A DNA stretch of 64,000 bases, taken from the NCBI GenBank assembly GCA_022113835.1, contig JAILWY010000008.1:1666001-1730000 (forward strand). Reading direction: 5' to 3'. Below are positions 1 to 13,300 of the stretch, in pieces (positions within the stretch are counted from its first letter, which is position 1; the number at the start of each line of letters is the position of its first letter). The position numbers were made by a program, and so were the translations under genes. This stretch comes from Atopsyche davidsoni. Lineage: Eukaryota > Arthropoda > Insecta > Trichoptera > Hydrobiosidae. The notes below the pieces were generated by a model. The model did not search any database. It saw only the letters and a program-made list of their open reading frames with translations, and was not told the origin of the DNA.

Positions 1-389
1 CTTCCGTTTAAGAACCACACTGTTGGCAGTAAGACTTTGGGGTGGCAGATGGTGCGTCTACTTGTTGATATATCTGCGCCCCCAACTCCCGTCTGGCTAT
101 AGAAATTATTATCTCACCTCTGTCATACTTAGAACTTCAAGTTATCATTTGTTAGGTGAAATTACTTTCTGTCACGAACAGCGCGTAAATGCGAATTTAC
201 GGAAATAAACAAATCATTGTAAAAAAAAAGCTTAAATGCAAATACAGATATTTGGCGTTGTTATAAATTTTATCGGATTTAATTTTCAAAGCAAAATAAA
301 TAAACGAACAATTGTAACTCTTTTCTTAAGGGTCTTGCTACCTAACCTTGCTTGGTGTCCATCTCCCGTCTGATACAAAAAAAGGACTG
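1..389. other. Unannotated AT-rich flank
   Basis: I see no gene, RNA or recognisable repeat here. The short open frame near the start (about 60 codons) has no family features and no splice context. Confidence 0.5.
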
Positions 390-739
390 GTTTACCTGGC
401 GAAATCGTGTCATTTAATTAATTTAATTGTCACTTTTAAGAGTTGTTTTTTTATAGAGTATTGAAAAAACTATAAATTATATTATCTATTTTTTATTATT
501 TAATAAACGTCCATTTTCAGGGTAAAATAAAATCTTAAAGATGTTGAAAAATTGGATAAAATGACGACTTTTCAAAACCAAAGTTTGTTATATATGTATT
601 TTTTTTAATTTTTTAAATAATAAATCGCACAGGGTTTATATTAAATCTTTTAATTCCAATTGAAAAAAAGACTTATAAATGTTAAGGACTCTTAGAACAG
701 GGACATGACGAATCTCTAAATTCCTACACTTCAATCGGA
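390..739 (+). repeat. Dispersed repeat, copy 1 of an inverted pair
   Basis: This 350-bp block is repeated in inverted orientation at 42697-43052. Matching landmarks, in order, are TTTACCTGGCGAAATCG, ACTATAAATTATA-like DNA, GATGTTGAAAAATTGGATAAA in pieces, ATGACGACTTTTCAAAACCA, AATTCCAATTGAAAAAAAG, and CATGACGAATCTC followed by AATTCCTACACTT. Identity by eye is about 80-85% with small indels. No terminal inverted repeats, tRNA-like promoter or coding frame is visible. It is probably a fragment of an unrecognised mobile element; class unknown. Confidence 0.75.
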
Positions 740-2118
740 AAAACACATATTTATCATATTAAAAGTAAATTTACAAGAAATGAAAAAATATTCTGTTCGG
801 AAGAAGGGATGTATCTAACTTTTTGATTAGTGCAGTCGATTTTTCAAAAAAACTTGAGTAGGAGACTTAGGGCCTTAAAACCAAAATCTTACAGATCATA
901 AACGGCGAGAAGTTATTTTTTTTATTTTTTTAAAACATAATTCTACTCATGCTCTATCTTGTATTTTCAAGTTCACATAAGAAACGGTGAATTTTTTTTT
1001 AAATGTATTTGATTAGATGGAATTGGATGGAGATTGGATGGAAATCGATTCAGGGCCCAAAAGTAGCTTTTTACTCAAAAACTAAATTGCTTTGAGAGCG
1101 GGTTTTGCTACTCACTGCGTCAAATCACCGTTGGAATTGTGAAACATATGACAGGTGACGTCACAAAGGCCGGCCACTTTTGCGGCAAAGCCTTCCGCAG
1201 AAGACATTACTTGGGCTGTCAGTTGAGAACTTGGCCCGGACGCTTGCGACCCTCGTACGAGTCTGAAGGAACGATTTAATCATTCGCGTCCTCTATCTGT
1301 CATCTGCGGCCTTCTATCATGGGAAAATTAATGGTTTTCACGGGACGAGTATCGTCCACTTTACTTTGGAGACGTGTGTTTGTATATGAGTTAATGAAAT
1401 AATTTTTCTTCTTCAGGCACCTCTCTTTAGAAAAAGCTGGTGATCATTATACCGAGCTTTTGTTGATATGTATCATGTTGATAGTATCTTAGAGTAATTA
1501 GTGTATTTGGTTCCTGAGTTCTTCTACGTCACTGTATATGAAATAATCAGCATTTGTATTATATTTTTCCTATTTATATTTAAACATTCATAAATAATTT
1601 GACTTAGAAAAAAAACTGCAAGGGGTAAATAAAAGGTTCGTTGGGCGAAAAATAAAGAAATCACTTTCTTAGTTGAAAATATGTTTGCTCGCTTTTTGAG
1701 TCAATTAAATATAAATATTTTAAATGAAAATTTTTCTTTGTACAAACATTATTTTACTAAAAATATTATTTTTTGTTTGTTTAAGCGATTTCAGCAAAAA
1801 TGAATTGAAATATTTTTTCTTGGAAAAAAAAAACTAAAATAATATGACTTATGGTACTGAGTATGAATCTTTTCTTATATAACAAAGATGTCTATTAGAT
1901 ATAAATAAATATTTATTCTTACGTTAAGATTCTTGAATTTAATAATTAAATAAAAATAATACTGTTCGGAAAATGGAAAATATAGTGATATTTTTGAATT
2001 TATTTTTCCTGTAAAAATATTTTAAAAATTAACGGCGTGTTTTTATGGATTACATTACACGATTTCATAGGCATTGCCTACCGTTGTTCTAAGATATCTT
2101 TAGTTTTTTAATCAAATC
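740..2118. other. Gene-free stretch with a small GC-richer island
   Basis: The sequence is AT-rich except for about 1090-1290, which contains several CpG dinucleotides and GGCC motifs. Such islands recur through the window and may be conserved regulatory DNA, but nothing specific supports a function here. Confidence 0.4.
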
Positions 2119-2165
2119 TTTGTAGATAGCCCCAGTACCGGAACCGAAACGTCATAAGGCTTAAA
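2119..2165 (+). repeat. Short dispersed motif (AGTACCGGAA ... GAAAC), copy 1
   Basis: The block containing CAGTACCGGAACCGAAACGT matches 55738-55790, where the same order of landmarks occurs (AGTACCGGAA, GAAAC, AGGCTT, AAAT). The layout of a GATGA-like word, a short hairpin-capable stretch and CGAAAC recalls a decayed hammerhead core, but no complete CUGANGA core remains in either copy. Confidence 0.4.
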
Positions 2166-5100
2166 ATACAACAAAACACAATACTCAAAAATAAAAAGAG
2201 CCTCATATATTATCATTACAAACCGATTTGAGTGATATATTCTAAGGCATGTACAAAACTTCCTAACAACAAAGAAATACATATCTTAGCATAGTCAAAT
2301 ACGGATTTAGCTAAGCCTCGGCCTAACGCAGTAGGGTCGACTTGCAAAGCAAACTAACGGTTAAATAAATTAAGTTTCGGTCAGGGTGAGCTTCCTTTGT
2401 AGTCCCAGTTAACTTTCAGTTATCCCTTGGACAATTAATTTCTATGGCGAAAGTTAAATGTACTAGCTAACACAGTCATCTGACATTTATTTTAACAATG
2501 GTAATTTATGGCGGGGTTGAGGGTTACTTTGTTTTTGTGGGGGTGGTGATCGGTCGATATGGCGTGCAACAGGTCCGTCCTAATCTTTCGCCAAAAATCG
2601 TTCCTTCAATGTTCGATGAACCGATCACACCCGTAAATATTCATTGAATTAAAAATATATTAAAAATACTGTAATAATATGTTCTGACAGGTTTCTTGAA
2701 TCAATATTATTGTTATTTTATAAAAACTGTTATTATGAACTATACTGGTGCTTTAAGTCCATATAGAGGGTTGTTTTATTTTTACTTCCAAAAACACTGT
2801 TCGACAGACGGATATTTATTCTCTTCAATAAATATCCGTCTATTATAATCATATTATTAAAAAATCATGAATTTTCTATTTTAAGAAGTTTGGTTGATAT
2901 CTTTTCCGGAAAAAAAAATTTGATTTATTTTCTTTGTCTCTTCTATTCTATTTTCTTTTTTTATAATTTGTCAAAAAAAATATTCTTCTTTGGATATATC
3001 TCTTTTTAACAACTCTTTCTGTACAAAGCTCAAAAAAAACGAATAAAATTAACTTTCGTTGATAAATAAAGGAAATCCACTTATTTTCAGAAAAATATTT
3101 GAGAGTCTTGAAAATACGTGTTTTCAAAAAATAAAATTTCGATTAAAGATCATTAAAACTTCAGACAGAAAATTGTTAGGATTTATTTTAAATTTTTATA
3201 ATGAGTTATAATTTTAAATCTTAATATATTATAAAGAGATTTATTGAAAAAAACATAAGCGTTTAAATTTTATTTTATAGGCATAATAATGTACTTTAAT
3301 TTTTTGTAAGCTAACATAAACATAAAGTATGAGTATTTTTTTTTTGTAAAGGTAATTTTTTTCCACGCATAATGCTAAAAAAAGAGCTAATATTCATAAT
3401 ATATGTCATGGCGTTCGATAAATAATGATAAAACATTAGTTTATTTCACATAAAAACAGCTTTGTATCTAAAGTTAATTTTGAATTAGACTTGCTTTTTT
3501 ATTCATACCGGCATATTGTTTTTATAATATATTAATTATTATTGTAAAATGGTGAAGCAATAATAGACAAATTTCAAATAAAATTTTATAATTTATTGAA
3601 TAAATTTTTCTAGCGAATCTTTGTATAAATAAACAAAATTTTGGTTAAATGGATAGAGAAATTAAAAATAATTTAATATACAATTTTCTAGGTAAAAACG
3701 AGCTTTGATACCCAAACAAGTTTTTTTTTGATTAGCATATTTTAAATATAAAAACAATATTTTAGATTTGTTAAAATATCTTAGCTATTTAGTAATCAAA
3801 TACACCAAACGCGAAGACAGATATTATTTTAAAATTCAATTGTATATAAAAGTATTTTTTTGTAAGCAAACTTGATACCGAGTTATTGTTTAATGCTCAA
3901 ATTGTACGTTAATTAATAGTTATAAAATAATAATTTATATAGCTTTCATTCTTATTATAGTCTCGTATCTATTTTCATGCCTATCAATTTGATTTTGCCT
4001 CTGTAGGATTACAGAACTCTCGCTACCATATTTATAATTAAGTTACATGTTTTGTAAAAATGTTCTTTGCAGTACAATATAATGCAATTTTTTTCTTCAT
4101 GATATCTCATTAAATTAACGGTATTACGCTAAAAAAGACACTTTGTAAATTAGACTGAAAATAGTATAACTAAAGCCTCCCTCTAAGTCTATTAGGATTC
4201 ATATAGTGGCGCGGTTCACCCTCCCAGCATTCCTGGGTAATAACTCTGTATGGGTCGTTTGATAAATTGAATGAATTTTGACTCATATAGGGGCGGCAGC
4301 TTTGTAGTTTGTCCTTTAGACTGAATTAACTCGCCTAACTTTTAATCGTAGAGAGCATATCTACTCTCCGTAGACCGCACCATTGTAAAATAATATATAA
4401 CGGAAAGACAATAGTTATATAGAAATTATATAATAAAGCTTATTTAATAACAGAACCCATCAATAAATACGAGAGTGAAAATTTTATTCAAGTGACTTTG
4501 AAATACTCAGTCAAGATTTTTGTAGGTTTCCATTCAAATCCATTAATTTTTCATTCAAATATTTGCGCGTAATTAATTGAATTAACAAAACCAACAGCGG
4601 TATTTATGATTTCCGAATAGTTTTTTTTATTAGTAGATGATTGATCATTTAAATTATGTCAAAGAATTATCATGATGCCTCAAAGTTTGCAAGTCCCTCA
4701 ATTATACACGTTTTTTCTAAACTTGTATCTGGCATTAAAAATATCATAATTTACTGTTATATTGGTATTTTTTATTTAAATATTTAATATGTTGTTGTTA
4801 TTGCTAGGTTTTTTATTTCGAAATATCAAAATAAATAACATGTTATTTCATTTATATATACAAACTTTAAGTTAAAATACATTTGAAACGTACGGCCTTA
4901 GAGTTATTTAAATCTAAATATATGTGAATACTTCCATCTACCGTATTTCATCCCCTAATTTAACTTATAGCAAGTCATTCTCGCATACGAACTACCCTGG
5001 CAACTACCCCACACATCCACTAGGTCCGTTTAAAAGCGTTTAATACCGTATCAGGTGTTGGTTGAAATTAATATGGTCGTGTAATATATCATTTTGGTTC

Positions 5101-8100
5101 CCATCCAATTACTTTTATGCATATTCACAAAGGTCTTCAAAATCATTCATCATCTGAAAACACACGAAAGCTTTCAGTTAGAAAGCTTCCAATGAAAGCT
5201 CTACGAAACTATCATTTATATTAATTGTCACATGTGTAATTAGTTTCACATACAATGAAACGTTTCTAAGCCGTGGAGCTTAGTGAAGATATTTATATAG
5301 AAAGTTTGGTGGTTATCGCACTTGTTTCCTGAAAATACAGATATTTTTCAAAAACATCCATCAGCGAGATTTTCTTAAACTTATTTTAGTTTTTTTTATA
5401 AAAATGGACGCAAAAAAATATCCTTCAATTGGATAATACGACCAACAAGCAAATATGCTGACCATTAGATTTTGAGTCATTTTCAACTTTCGTTGAGCTA
5501 TTAATAAAATGGTGTGATTTACAAGTCTCGAATTAGCTTTTTAATAATAAATGTCTTATATTTAAAGGGTCTTAATTATCATTAGAAAACATAACGTTTA
5601 TGTAATAGAACCAATCATAATTAAGCTTTGTCTTTTAAAATACTTAAGTAAAAATATTTTTTTAAATCGAATTTAACTTAGAGTACATTTTAGTAGAATT
5701 CCTTTCATTACTTCTTGTATAATAGAATAAAAAAACATTTGATCAATGTTAAATTAATTCCGGGTTTACAAAAGCTTCTCTCGATTTAAACTTTGACCAA
5801 TTAAAGCCAGCGGTGGCCGAGCCAATGCCTGAAGTGCTCTCCTGAAAACGGACGTGGAAATTACCATAGAGCCTGGAGCGACCTGCACGACTTAACCGCT
5901 TTGGCACATCCAGGATATCTTCATGCTGCACTAAACGTATTACCAGGGAATTATAAGGTATCAGCTTTCACCATATTTTAACATATACACAAATTTATTA
6001 TATTATAATGCGAATAGACAGCTTGAATGCTTATAATGATTCATACATTAGGCAAACGGAAAGTTCAAATTTTTTTTCAGACCTCATAGGATTTGAACCT
6101 TTTTTTACAGCTGCAACTCTGTAACTGAGATAAAATTGAAATCATTATTTTTAAGCGCTCTATATGTGTATTTTTTTTTTTTGATGAAAAAATAAACAGA
6201 TTCTCAAAATACACTTATTAAAAAAAACAAGAAAACTACCAAAAAAATATACCTTGAAACAAAGTGAATATTTTTATACGTATTTATATATGTAAATATT
6301 TTAATTTCAAGTGAAAATTTGTGCTTTAATAAACTACATAACAGAAAATTAAAAACAAATCTTCTTTAATCGTATTCATTCATTGCGTGTATAATGGTCA
6401 TTGCAACCCATTAGCACTTTAGATGTAATTATCAATATTTCATGTAAGTATACTTGCTGCGATTGTAAGCGTTTTAATGTGTATATAATATTTCAATTAA
6501 ATATATCCATGAGCTTTATTTGTAATATGTTCAAATAATCAGTAATTATTTCATAATTATGTAAAAAAATCCAAATAAAGCCTGTTGTGTTCAAAGTGAA
6601 TAAGTCGACTTCTTCAAGGGCTTCCTCTCTGAATACAAAAAAAAATTTGTTCCTTTGGTTTTTTTCTTATGTAAAGTCCTCAAATTACAGACACTGGTAC
6701 GAACGAATTTTTATAAATTTTATAATTAACAGAATAGATGCAACTTGCGAGATATAGTATTTACAGGCCTGTCCAAAATTAATGAATTGTTTTTATTGCG
6801 TGCCCACTCGTACAGGGTGCGCCATTATTTCATCAATTTTAATAAAAACAAAACAAGGGGTCGCGCCAGCCTTTCACGGACCAAAACATAATGAATAATT
6901 AAAAGTCGTCAAAATTGTGTCATTGCGGGCATAATTAATGTTCCTGGCAACACTACCAGGTACATTACTGAAAATTACATTAAGTTTAACATTATTTGAA
7001 AGACTCGTTGGGTCTGCAGGGGTCGTTTTAACGTTTATACTGTGATAAATGGACCTAAAATACATCAAACCCCTAAGGAGTATATTAAATAAGCAATGCG
7101 ACTGAAATCATTATAATGAAGTATTTCGTTGTAATTTGAGGATAAAATAATATAAATCAAAATATTTTATCGACATAAGTAACACCCTGAAACTACTTGG
7201 GACAGTTATAGGCTCATATAGATTTTCAATACCAGCTTTGTGTATATAAAAAGGCAGCCTCAATAGAACACTTATAATATATAATAATAACTTATCAGTG
7301 TAGGTAGTTTTCTTTTAAATCATCAAAACATTTTTGGGTTGCATACTTTTTTGGCTAAACCACATTTTGCTAAATTATTACTCAGCCAATAAACAAACAC
7401 TCAATTAATCAAAGAAAGTTTTTTTATTAAATGAAAACCTTTGAAAAAAGAAAGGAGTAAGAAGTAAATCTTCAAAAAAAGGTATTGTATTGCCTACCTT
7501 ACAAACTTTATATAAAAAGTTTTTCACAAATAACAAATGTGATTAAACGTCCTAAATCGATAATTATTATGCAACACTTAACTTATTTGAGCTACTTGAA
7601 CAATCGTCTTTTTTGTGATTCGATCGAATCGAATTTCGTACTAATTATTTCCAAGAACCCTTGTTTATTTTGTTTTTCATTGAAAAATTAGTTGAAGTAG
7701 GTATTTTTTATCACTCAGTAAATGTCGATCAATATTCACACTTGCATATATTGATTAAAATTTTCGATCACATGCAAGGCAATGACTGTCAAAAAAAAAC
7801 AGTTCGCAATAGGTTGGAAGTATCCTAAAAATATTTGGATTTACACCATCATGTTATATGTGAATAAATTATTTTATGCAAATTTTTAAGTGTTTTTGAG
7901 GCAGTGAAAGTTAACCTGTTTTTATAAATACATTATCAAAATAATATTTTCGCTTAGTTTATTATAATTATTTACAACTTAAAAAAAATTTCGGTATCCG
8001 ATTTCAGGTGTGTTTTTTAGTGATGTAATATTTAAACAAACATTTTCAAAACCGAATTCAATAAAAAAAATTATTCATTTTATTTTAGATATTTAAATTG

Positions 8101-8584
8101 ATGACTTTCGTAAAAATGTTTTACGTACACTGTGCTATTAATTTACCTAAATTTGAGCCAATTCAATTTCAGCTCCGATAAATTTTCAGGCTTGTACAAG
8201 TGCACAGTAGGATTGCAGTTTCTGGCATGCCAACTTTAAATATGTGGACCCACGCTAACTCTAGCTTTCAGGATAATGAGAGACCCTAAACTTCTAAACA
8301 ACTAAATACATGGAGATAGACTGTTAAAAAGCTTGCAGTTTTTAGACTAACCATTCGTGTAGCATACTAATTGTTCGTTATTCTCAGAGTATAACAATTA
8401 CCTTGGCTTAGCGAAAGGGAAAACCGTTCATTTATTTAGATTAACAAAGTGTTTTTATGTTACTTTTTAAGCTTCAGCAATTAGACTCAAATTCGTAATG
8501 TTTTAGAGCTTTTTGTGGAAAATAGTCCAAAACGTTAAAATTGAAAACAATCTTAGGAACACGTGGTTCTCAGAATTTTTTATA
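2166..8584. other. Gene-free AT-rich stretch
   Basis: I found no supported gene. Apart from the perfect hairpin at 2806-2841, the stretch is runs of A and T. A GC-richer segment at 6800-7070 contains CAGGGTGCGCCATTATTT (possible transposon terminus) and a small hairpin CCTGG...CCAGG near 6940-6965, neither strong enough to call. Confidence 0.4.
2806..2841. repeat. Perfect 15-bp inverted repeat (hairpin)
   Basis: AGACGGATATTTATT at 2806-2820 is followed by a 6-nt spacer (2821-2826) and its exact reverse complement at 2827-2841. A perfect 15-bp stem is beyond what base composition alone suggests locally. There is no T-run after it, so it is not an obvious Pol III terminator. It may be a decayed palindromic element or a structured site; function unknown. 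Confidence 0.7.
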
Positions 8585-8599
8585 AATAATTATTGTTTT

Positions 8600-8855
8600 G
8601 TCTATTTTTTAGATTGAACTTCAATCGGGTTTATTATATAATATTGGTTGGCCTGGGCACATTGGTTCATATGTAGAGTATGATTTTTAAAAATTCTCGA
8701 TTAATGGATTTGATTCGTTAGTACAAGGGTCAGTACACCGGCCATGTAAGCCTGTGGATGTGGGTTCAAACCCCACACAAATCACGATGATATTTTTCTG
8801 AGAACTTCTTTAAATCATCTTCTATGTGTGAACTAATGTGTCTAATCATATTAGT
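8600..8855 (+). mobile_element. tRNA-Thr-like palindromic retroposon, copy A, with 15-bp target duplication
   Basis: The element begins near GTCTATTTTTTAGATTG and ends at TAATCATATTAGT. It is flanked by an exact 15-bp direct repeat, AATAATTATTGTTTT, at 8585-8599 and 8856-8870. The left arm (CTGGGCACATTGGTTCATA...) is the approximate inverse of the right arm (TGTGTGAACTAATGTGTCTAATCATA), so the RNA could fold back. Between the arms, 8712-8784 is a 73-nt tRNA-like cloverleaf with GGTTCAAACCC as a Pol III B-box-like motif. Long TSDs plus a tRNA-like promoter are features of SINEs; matched inverted arms are not. A 24-bp gap in the left arm relative to other copies is visible. Confidence 0.85.
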
Positions 8856-8870
8856 AATAATTATTGTTTT

Positions 8871-10199
8871 ACTCTTTTATTTAAGTTCTTTCTTTCAAAT
8901 GTACTAAATGACCTAAAATCATTATATTTACATAAAAAATCATTTTTTACAAAAAAAGACTTTTTATTTATTTTAATTAATAGTTGTTATGATTAACGTT
9001 ATACCTTACACCAATCAAGATGATAAGAAAATAAATTTCCCATTTAAACTGTATTCATTTAAAAAAATATACGAGTGTTTCATGCACAACCTTCTCGCGT
9101 GCGTCTCTTTCCGTATTCCCCATACGACCTGACGTACCATGTATGTTACTTAATTGTTAAGGGGTTGGTTTTTAGGTTCTCCCCTTCCATTTAGCATTAT
9201 CAGCTTATAATAATGAACGAGTGAAGTCATCGTAAGTGACTCAACACGGGGTGTGGTTGCTCAAAAGCTCACTCCATTTAACACCTGCCTGACTGGACAA
9301 AAAAAATATATATTAAAGCTATATACAATGGTTTTTTTATTTTCACAAAAAATCTTTCTCATAATGTTTTCATCTTATTTCAAATCGCACGTAATCAAAA
9401 ATTATTTTTAATGATTATAAATAACAACTCAAAATAAACAACCAACCTCTTTGGTACCTTTGCCTACAGGCATGCATCGCATAATTACACAGGGTTATTC
9501 TGAACGTGACATTGTAACAGCCTGTGACATCAAACGCGAATGTTAAACTTGGTTACGGAACAGGTTCCGCGTAACGCGTTACACATTACACGTTACACGG
9601 AGCTAATGAATTAATTTTAAACTCGCTCTTCTCGGCATCATATTTCCTGAAGCTTCAATTGGTATTCGTGGGGAAGGGGGATGATGCCGCTCGTGAAGGC
9701 CTGTTTGTCGTTTGAAATATAATATGCGTATCATACGAGATACAACCCCTCCGCAATGGCAACACCGAAACCTGACATTTTAATTGATTCTACGCTGACT
9801 TTGAAGGTGAGCCTGGTGGATATGAAGGTCGTAAAGGTTTAGGTGCTTAGCAAATTTTAATTTGGAAAAGCGAAGGTATGTAGGCATGTCGGAAAAATAA
9901 TATAATGTCATATATATGAACGGATGCTTTCTTTGCTGATATCATTATGTGTGAGGGACAGCTTACTAATTGAAATATGTGTGTAGGATTATTAGAAGGT
10001 CTGTTAATATAAACAAACCAAAAAAAAAGACTTGTTTATTATATAGTCGTAAAGTAGAAGTTTGAAATACCCCAAATATATACTGTTTGAAAGAACGTCA
10101 CATTTACACAACAATTAATAAAACTCCTTACGCATAACAGCATACAAAATTTTATATTTATAAACACTTGCTATCGATAAGCAGCTTATTTTTTAAAAA
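8871..10199. other. Gene-free stretch with a GC-richer island
   Basis: Mostly AT-rich. The island at about 9540-9840 contains short repeats of GTTACAC and the very short open frame at 9756. No RNA gene or transposon end is recognised. Confidence 0.4.
9756..9806 (+). CDS. Very tentative first coding exon (17 codons) ending at a donor site
   Basis: An ATG in a fair start context (CCGCAATGG) opens 17 codons (MATPKPDILIDSTLTLK) that end at AAG followed by GTGAGC, a good splice donor. Without splicing the frame stops at 9840. I do not recognise the peptide, no promoter is apparent, and no partner exon can be assigned, so chance is the more likely explanation. Confidence 0.1.
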
Positions 10200-10310
10200 T
10201 ATATTATAATCACAGCTGGATTCCCACACAGCCTAGCTGCTACCACATTATAATAAAAAATGCCTATTAACACCCTAGGCTGTGATAGCCAGTGGTATTA
10301 TTATATATAA
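10200..10310. repeat. Imperfect ~110-bp palindrome
   Basis: CACAGCCTAG at 10227-10236 is matched exactly in reverse complement at 10275-10284, and the outer flanks (ATATTATAAT... and ...TTATTATATAT, with AGCTGG against AGCCAGT) continue the symmetry imperfectly. The size and shape suit a small foldback or MITE relic. No target duplication is clear. Confidence 0.55.
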
Positions 10311-13300
10311 TCAAGTGTAGGGGTTGCATATCAATAATTAATAATTCTTACTATACTGGTGTTAAGTTTAACAAATACATTGACGAACTCTTTTGTGTAA
10401 GCATGAATGAATAACCTAGGGTTAAATTTTTTTTTAATATAACCCATGTGATAATAGTCTTGAAAAATGACTGCATCCGTGATGATGATTCACTATTATA
10501 TGCAAAAAAAACTGCCAAATAGCCATTTGATTACAAACCCCAAAAACGTTTGCTTTCAAACCTTAATAATAATATTGGTCTCTCTATTTGTTATTAAAAT
10601 ATATTTTTAAGTGTTTCACATTTAACCAATCTTTCGCGAGATTGAAACTTCTGTTGACATTTGATATATTATATATTTAACTGAAACACTTCTCTTAGGC
10701 GTCATATATTGTAAATTATTTTTAAGACATCGCTTATTGTGTTACAAATTCTAAATGGGGTTATTTCTCAATATACATTTCTTTTAAAAACTCTTAGAAA
10801 AATATTACAGCAGATCCTTTAAAAATCCCAGGAAATTTATAATTGAACAAGAATCGCTGTCGTAACTCAACTTTTCTAATAACAAAAGATTTTTTAGTTT
10901 TTTTTTTCTTTTTATTAAAGCCTCCTAGTATATTTTAAGCAGTAAATTATTTATTAAAGCAAAAACAGATAATAACAATAATAATTTCTCATATTTCAGA
11001 TGAATATATATTTTCGAAGAGCGCCTCGGGCCAACTTCGCAGTCAGATTTTCACAAAATACTTCTTTGATGTCTGAGTTCACCGAATCCACTAGATTTTT
11101 TATGTTTTGTTGTTTTTAATAAGATTTAATTTTAAATAACTCAAAATACCTTTTTTATAATAACAAAATATGCAGAATTGTTTGATGTCTTAAATTATTT
11201 GATTATTTACACACATTTAACAACGAAATGTTGTTGTGTAGAATTTGAATGCAAATGGGATTCATTAAAAAAGTATATTGTTTACAAAATAAACCAGTAT
11301 GGGTTAAAAATGATGATGATTTATAAAATAATTTTAATGTTAATTATTGGTATTTAATTATTTGAATTTTATTTAACTACAAGTGTCAAAACTTAATTGA
11401 TTCGTTGCTATATTAAAAGTTTTTCAATAAACTATACACACCAAAGTATCAATAATATATTTAAGTTTATTTGTAAAAAATCTCTCTTGATAAAAGAAAC
11501 TTATACAGTTCATTTTTATTTTTCCGTGTAAATATTTAAGGTCTTTATTTTATATTACATTTAAATTTATCCAATCATTAATTAGATATTAAAGATTAAT
11601 ATGGAACTAATCAATTAATAAGAGTAAACAATTGTATTAAATAATATAAAATCAGTTTTCAAACGGATTTTCTGTGAACAATTAATTTTGTTAAATAATT
11701 ATATAAAACCTTTTAATCAAAAAATATCATCTTTAAATGTTAGTTTTGGGATTTTGAACAATAAAACATTGAAATTAATATTTTCAATAAGGTATTTAAA
11801 TTTGAAATCTCTTTTGCTTAGTTGATAAAGTGCTCGTATTAATAACTGAACACACCTGTCTTTTCCTGTAAAATATGTGTTTTTCTCCACATCGGAACAT
11901 CTGGAACTGAAAATTTAATTACCATCACTGCTCTCGGAAAATTTCAATGCTGTATGCTTAATATTCTGAAAATATATCTAAAAATACTTGAAAACCGACG
12001 TAAAACGGGCTTAATATCTCCTTTTCGTTAAGACACAATATAATTACGTTTTTTTCGTTTTTAGTGTTAATCTTATATAACACTAAATATTTAAATTATA
12101 AAATAGAAAAAAATATTTGATTACAATACTCAAAGTATTGTGTTGTAAATAAAAATCCGATGTCACTATTTTTTTTCTACCGCAAGTAGCGCTCTGACGT
12201 CACAGTGATTAACACGCCTCGCTGCCTGTGTTGGTAGTTGCATTTCAGCGTCAGACTTAATAAGTAAGGCTTGCAATGATATTTATTGTTTTAAATAAAT
12301 CATTGTATTTCAAATCTAGTATTTCTCTTTCGAGTGTTTAATCATAAAATAAACATTTTGAATAATTTTTTTATCTTATACTATTTTATTTATTAAAGTA
12401 TTCCTAGTGATTATTTACATTAATTTGAATAAAATATTTAGTGAAAACGATAAAACCAGAAATCCGATGTTTGCCTTATATCACGAATATATATTCCTTG
12501 TTATTTCAGAACGCTGCGGTCAAAATACAATTTGAGTCAAAAAGTAGAATTTAAATTAAATTAATATCTGTAGGCATGAAAAAGGTTGTAGTTATTCATT
12601 AAATTTGGTATTAAAACAATTGAATAGAAGACAATGAAGTGCCGCCGTCAATTGTTTAACTATTTTCTTTGCTTCGAGATGGCTCATTTATATTCATTTA
12701 GTTTCGTGTAAACAAAAAATTATTCGATGGAATATATTTAATAAAATATAAATTAACAAACCAAATAAACTTTTAATTCAATACTTCTCGTCTTATTTTT
12801 TTTTTTGTTGTGGTTATATATTTAAGTAAAATAAAAATTAGTTATCAATATAAAAGAAAACATTGCATTAAATATTTGAAATTTATAAGGATTTTTTTTG
12901 TTACTGGATGAAATTTAGAAATCAAACATCTATTTGATGGCAATGGTTGTTCAAGTTTAATGTAATTTTCTTTCTTCATATACGCATTGCTAATTAATTT
13001 TTAAAATGATAAAATGAAGAGCTTACTTGAATAAATTGATTAAATTTTCATTAATCAATTTAATTAAGAAAAAAATCAATGTTTTAAAAGCATTATCGTA
13101 GGTGATTAGAGTTTTGTTTATTCTTCGGTATTAGCTGTGCTTTTATTCAAAGCTTGTGACGTTTTTGTTAGTTTTTTTTTTTGTTAGTTAAATATCAAAA
13201 ATGCAGCTTACACCGAATTTTTTTTTTTATTTATCGTTATTTTATTATTTTTTTAACCTCCTCTCATATTGCTGTCCAGTTAAGGTTAGGTCAGGTAAGT

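Noticed and set aside
6080..6110. AGGATTTGAACC, minus-strand B-box-like word, as a tRNA gene
   Set aside because: No A box or acceptor pairing around it; a single short match in AT-rich DNA.
6813..7187. CAGGGTGCGCC and CACCCTG as ends of a 375-bp transposon
   Set aside because: Only seven terminal bases match, and no target duplication is present.
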